Shown piece after piece: positions 14,237-16,350 of a DNA stretch of 16,350 nt (position 1 is its first letter; every line of letters begins with the position of its first letter). A program made the position numbers and the translations under genes. The DNA is from Microcaldota archaeon (lineage in GTDB: Archaea; Micrarchaeota; Micrarchaeia; Anstonellales; Bilamarchaeaceae). The notes beneath the pieces are model-generated. The model did no database searches, had not been told where the DNA came from, and saw nothing but the letters and a program-made list of their open reading frames with translations. The stretch spans positions 1-16,350 of the forward strand of contig DAOVFD010000007.1 in the NCBI GenBank assembly GCA_030668565.1, given 5' to 3'.

Positions 14237-14770
14237 ATGAAAAGGCTTTTTGTAGCGGTTGAGCTGCCGGAAGAGCTTAGAAACAGGGTTAATTCACTTG
14301 CAAAAGAGCTGCCCAGGGAGAGTGTGAAGGCAGTGGAAAAGGACAAAATCCACCTCACCCTCAAGTTCCTTGGGGATGTTCCTGAGGATAAGATAGGAGA
14401 CATAGAGGAGCGGCTTGGCAGGGTGAAATTCAAAAACTTTAGTTGTACCGTTTCAGGTGTGGGTGTTTTCCCCAGTCCGGATTACATAAGGGTTGTCTGG
14501 GCGGGAATAAAGTGCGATGAAATGCCGGAGCTTGCAGCCGGGGTTGAAAATGCATTGGAAGGAATTGGAAAGAAAGAGAGCAGACCGTTTTCCTCGCACG
14601 TTACCATAGCAAGGGTAAAAAGAAAAACCGATGCAAAGGATTTTCTTGAAAAACACAAGGATGAAGTTTTCGGGGGATTCGATGTTTCTGAATTCGTTCT
14701 TATGCAGAGTGAACTGGGCAGGGAAGGCCCGACTTATACAATCCTTAAAAAGTTTCCTTTAGAGAAGTAG
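14237..14770 (+). CDS. thpR: RNA 2',3'-cyclic phosphodiesterase (2'-5' RNA ligase family)
   Basis: ThpR/LigT-family 2H phosphoesterase that opens 2',3'-cyclic phosphate ends of RNA and can show 2'-5' ligase activity in vitro. Both signature motifs are seen: HLTLKFLG (~residues 39-46, first HxTx) and SHVTIARV (~119-126, second HxTx). The start at 14237 gives MKRLFVAVELPEELR, the usual N-terminus, and 177 aa; two ATGs upstream (14207, 14228) would add residues lacking family similarity. It is divergent from the tldE-lonB unit across a 43-bp gap in which the two promoters must overlap. It is followed by SBDS after a 12-nt gap, forming a three-gene RNA-related run. Confidence 0.93.
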   Translation: MKRLFVAVELPEELRNRVNSLAKELPRESVKAVEKDKIHLTLKFLGDVPEDKIGDIEERLGRVKFKNFSCTVSGVGVFPSPDYIRVVWAGIKCDEMPELAAGVENALEGIGKKESRPFSSHVTIARVKRKTDAKDFLEKHKDEVFGGFDVSEFVLMQSELGREGPTYTILKKFPLEK

Positions 14771-14782
14771 ATGGGTGGAATG

Positions 14783-15487
14783 ATGACATCACTTGATAAG
14801 GCGATAATAGCCTCATATGAAAAAGGCGGAAAAAGGTTTGAGATTTACGTAGACCCGGATGCAGCACAGGCATACCGGGACGGAAGCAAGAAAGACCTGA
14901 AAAACATACTTGTTGCAGAGGAAATTTATTCGAATGCAAAAAAAGCAGAGCGTGCAAAATCAGGCGACATACAAAAAGTTTTCGGAACGACCGACATGAT
15001 GGAACTACTTGAGTTTATTCTTAAGAATGGTGAAATCCAGCTTACAACGGAGCAGAGAAAGAAGAAAGTGGAGGAAAAAAGAAAACAGGTAGTGGCGATA
15101 ATAGCAAGAGAGGCAATAGACCCGAGGACAAAGGCGCCGCATCCTGTGCTGAGAATAGAAAATGCCATGGAGCAGGCAAGAATTCATCTGGACCCTTTCA
15201 AGGATGCAAAAGACCAGGTGGAGGATGTTGTCAAGCAATTGCGCACGATTCTCCCCATGAAATTCGAGAAAATACAGATTGCCGTGAAAGTTCCCCCCGC
15301 ATATGCCCACAGGTGCTATGGCACGCTCAAGAATTATGGTATAAAGAAGGAACAGTGGCTTAAGGATGGAAGCCTTGTCGTGGTTATGGAAATATTCGCG
15401 GGCATACAGGGCGAAGTCTATGACAAACTGAACAAAATGACAAACGGAGCCGTGGAAACCAATGTGCTGGTGGGCGGGTGGTTTTGA
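14783..15487 (+). CDS. SBDS family ribosome maturation protein (SDO1)
   Basis: Archaeal SBDS homologue. With EF-2-like GTPases it acts in maturation of the large subunit (release of aIF6). Domain 1 carries the FYSH fold signature (DKAIIASYEKGGKRFEIYVD, and KDLKNILVAEEIYSNAKKAE). Domain 2 follows (LTTEQRKKKVEEKRKQVVAI, then IDPRTKAPHPVLRIENAM), and domain 3 is ferredoxin-like (FEKIQIAVKVPPAYAHRCYG, and VVVMEIFAGIQGEVYDKLNK). The 234-aa length is typical. Start 14783 is preferred to 14771 or 14780 because GGTGG (14774-14778) ends 4 nt upstream and the family N-terminus begins about here. It overlaps fibrillarin by TTGA, so translation is coupled. Confidence 0.95.
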   Translation: MTSLDKAIIASYEKGGKRFEIYVDPDAAQAYRDGSKKDLKNILVAEEIYSNAKKAERAKSGDIQKVFGTTDMMELLEFILKNGEIQLTTEQRKKKVEEKRKQVVAIIAREAIDPRTKAPHPVLRIENAMEQARIHLDPFKDAKDQVEDVVKQLRTILPMKFEKIQIAVKVPPAYAHRCYGTLKNYGIKKEQWLKDGSLVVVMEIFAGIQGEVYDKLNKMTNGAVETNVLVGGWF

Positions 15488-16146
15488 AAATAAAAGAAAT
15501 GCGAGGGGGAATATATAATATAGATGGAGCGCTAGCATCGAAGAGTTTTGCTCCGGGAAAAAAGGCATACAATGAAAGGCTGGTAAAAACCAGGGAAGGG
15601 GAATTCAGGATATGGAATGCCTACAGGAGCAAATTATGCGCTGCACTCAAAAAAGGGCTGAAGACATTTCCTTTCAGAAAAGGCTCAAAGGTTCTTTATC
15701 TTGGAGCGTCAACCGGAACAACAGTGTCCCACGTTTCCGATATCGTGGGGAAAAAAGGCGAGATTTATTCCGTTGAGATGGCGGCAGGTGCAATGAAGAG
15801 CCTTCTCAGGCTTGCGGATGAGAGGGAAAATGTAATTCCCATCCATGGTGATGCGAGAAAACCCAAAGACTATGAAGAAGTGGGAAAAGTGGAAATAGTC
15901 TACCAGGATGTCGCACAGCCTGACCAGGATGAGATACTTATAAAAAACGCAAAAATGTTCCTCAGGAAAGGGGGAATAGCGATGATTGCGATAAAATCCC
16001 AGAGTATAGACGTCACACTGGACCCGAAAGAGGTTTTCGAAAGAGTTCTGAAAAAACTAGAAAAACATTTTGAAATACTTGAAAAGATAAAATTAGAGCC
16101 CTATGACAAGGACCATCTTTTTGTTGTTTTAAAGTTCAAAGGCTGA
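15484..16146 (+). CDS. flpA: Fibrillarin-like rRNA/tRNA 2'-O-methyltransferase
   Basis: The SAM-dependent methyltransferase of C/D-box ribonucleoproteins, which methylates ribose 2'-OH on rRNA and tRNA with Nop5 and L7Ae. Motifs seen: YLGASTGTTVSHVSDIVG (SAM motif I), YSVEMA, GDARKP, and YQDVAQPDQ, with the fibrillarin N-terminus GGIYNIDGALASKSFAPGKK. The start is TTG at 15484, which overlaps the SBDS stop as TTGA and is preceded by GCGGGTGG; a GTG at 15478 would add two residues and lies in the RBS. The 220-aa product is a normal archaeal fibrillarin length. Nop5, usually adjacent in archaea, is not next to it here. Confidence 0.95.
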   Translation: MKIKEMRGGIYNIDGALASKSFAPGKKAYNERLVKTREGEFRIWNAYRSKLCAALKKGLKTFPFRKGSKVLYLGASTGTTVSHVSDIVGKKGEIYSVEMAAGAMKSLLRLADERENVIPIHGDARKPKDYEEVGKVEIVYQDVAQPDQDEILIKNAKMFLRKGGIAMIAIKSQSIDVTLDPKEVFERVLKKLEKHFEILEKIKLEPYDKDHLFVVLKFKG

Positions 16147-16285
16147 TTAAACGAATATTTATCTCGCTTAATAGGTGTTAAGTGAAATTTCTGTTGCTCC
16201 TAAAAATTTATAAGTATCAGCTCTCTCCAATAACATTATGAACAAATCAATACTTATGTACCTGTCAAATGGGATTGAATATGTT

Positions 16286-16350
16286 TTATATGTGTGACTC
16301 CACCATCGAAACGAACTCTTCGGCATAGCCAACATATTTTTTGGCATCTT
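16286..16350 (-). CDS. 3' end of an unidentified gene (partial)
   Basis: A minus-strand frame is open from the window edge to a TAA at 16286-16288 and encodes DAKKYVGYAEEFVSMVESHI. The sequence is amphipathic and helical, as expected for the C-terminus of a helical protein; some HEPN-type proteins end like this, but twenty residues are far too few to assign. It converges on flpA across a ~140-bp AT-rich gap (16147-16285) that holds no other gene I can support. Confidence 0.4.
   Translation of the reverse strand, partial: DAKKYVGYAEEFVSMVESHI

Noticed and set aside
15005..15568. Minus-strand open frame of 187 codons opposite SBDS and fibrillarin.
   Set aside because: It crosses two well-identified overlapping genes and shows no family similarity.
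16238..16297. Short plus-strand ORF of 19 codons starting MNKSILMYLS, about 28 nt after an AAATTTATAAG box.
   Set aside because: It is very short, overlaps the tail of the minus-strand partial gene and has no RBS. The TATA-like box alone does not support a gene; a TAAGTAT/ATACTTA inverted repeat (16211-16217, 16250-16256) is also too weak to call.
1..16350. CRISPR array, insertion sequence, integrase or attachment sites.
   Set aside because: No regularly spaced repeats, transposase or recombinase frames, or flanking direct repeats are visible in the window.

Overview
The window is archaeal. It carries a V/A-type ATP synthase subunit D, EF-1A, RNA polymerase subunit RpoL, membrane-anchored LonB, a eukaryote-type signal peptidase, SBDS, fibrillarin, ThpR, a DUF373 membrane protein and a free-standing XPF/Hef-type nuclease. 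Shine-Dalgarno sites are GGTGA/GGAGGT, promoters are AT-rich TATA boxes and gene ends carry T-rich tracts. Packing is tight, with shared stop codons and 4-nt NTGA start/stop overlaps. This fits a euryarchaeal or DPANN-type genome; I cannot name the lineage from this sequence alone.

Layout. 1-1031: 3' part of atpD and an unrecognised 107-aa protein. 1108-3669: cell-surface block with a SIMPL-domain protein, a YdjM-type membrane protein and, convergent to them, a membrane-anchored protein with 28 cysteines in 14 repeated pairs. 3670-3982: gene-free, with a candidate structured RNA and the EF-1A promoter. 3983-5251: EF-1A. 5252-5529: gene-free, with a T-tract terminator, a long hairpin and a second candidate structured RNA. 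5530-7306: a winged-helix gene divergent from an HTH-PIN operon, with a direct-repeat operator candidate between them. 7311-8006: ERCC4 nuclease. 8003-9306 (minus): rpoL and signal peptidase I. 9393-10993: DUF373 protein and a small lipoprotein. 10994-14193 (minus): a TldE/PmbA-like protein followed by LonB. 14237-16146: ThpR, SBDS and fibrillarin, an RNA-processing and ribosome-maturation run. 16286-16350 (minus): the tail of an unidentified gene.

Points most worth attention: (1) lonB has no ATG, GTG or TTG that would retain its Walker A motif; the best start is a CTG overlapping the upstream TGA stop as CTGA. (2) Two structured, strongly purine/pyrimidine-biased elements flank EF-1A and share a 10-mer; read on the minus strand they expose CCTCCC segments resembling anti-Shine-Dalgarno sequence. 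(3) The paired-cysteine repeat surface protein. (4) The HTH + large PIN operon with its shared bidirectional promoter.
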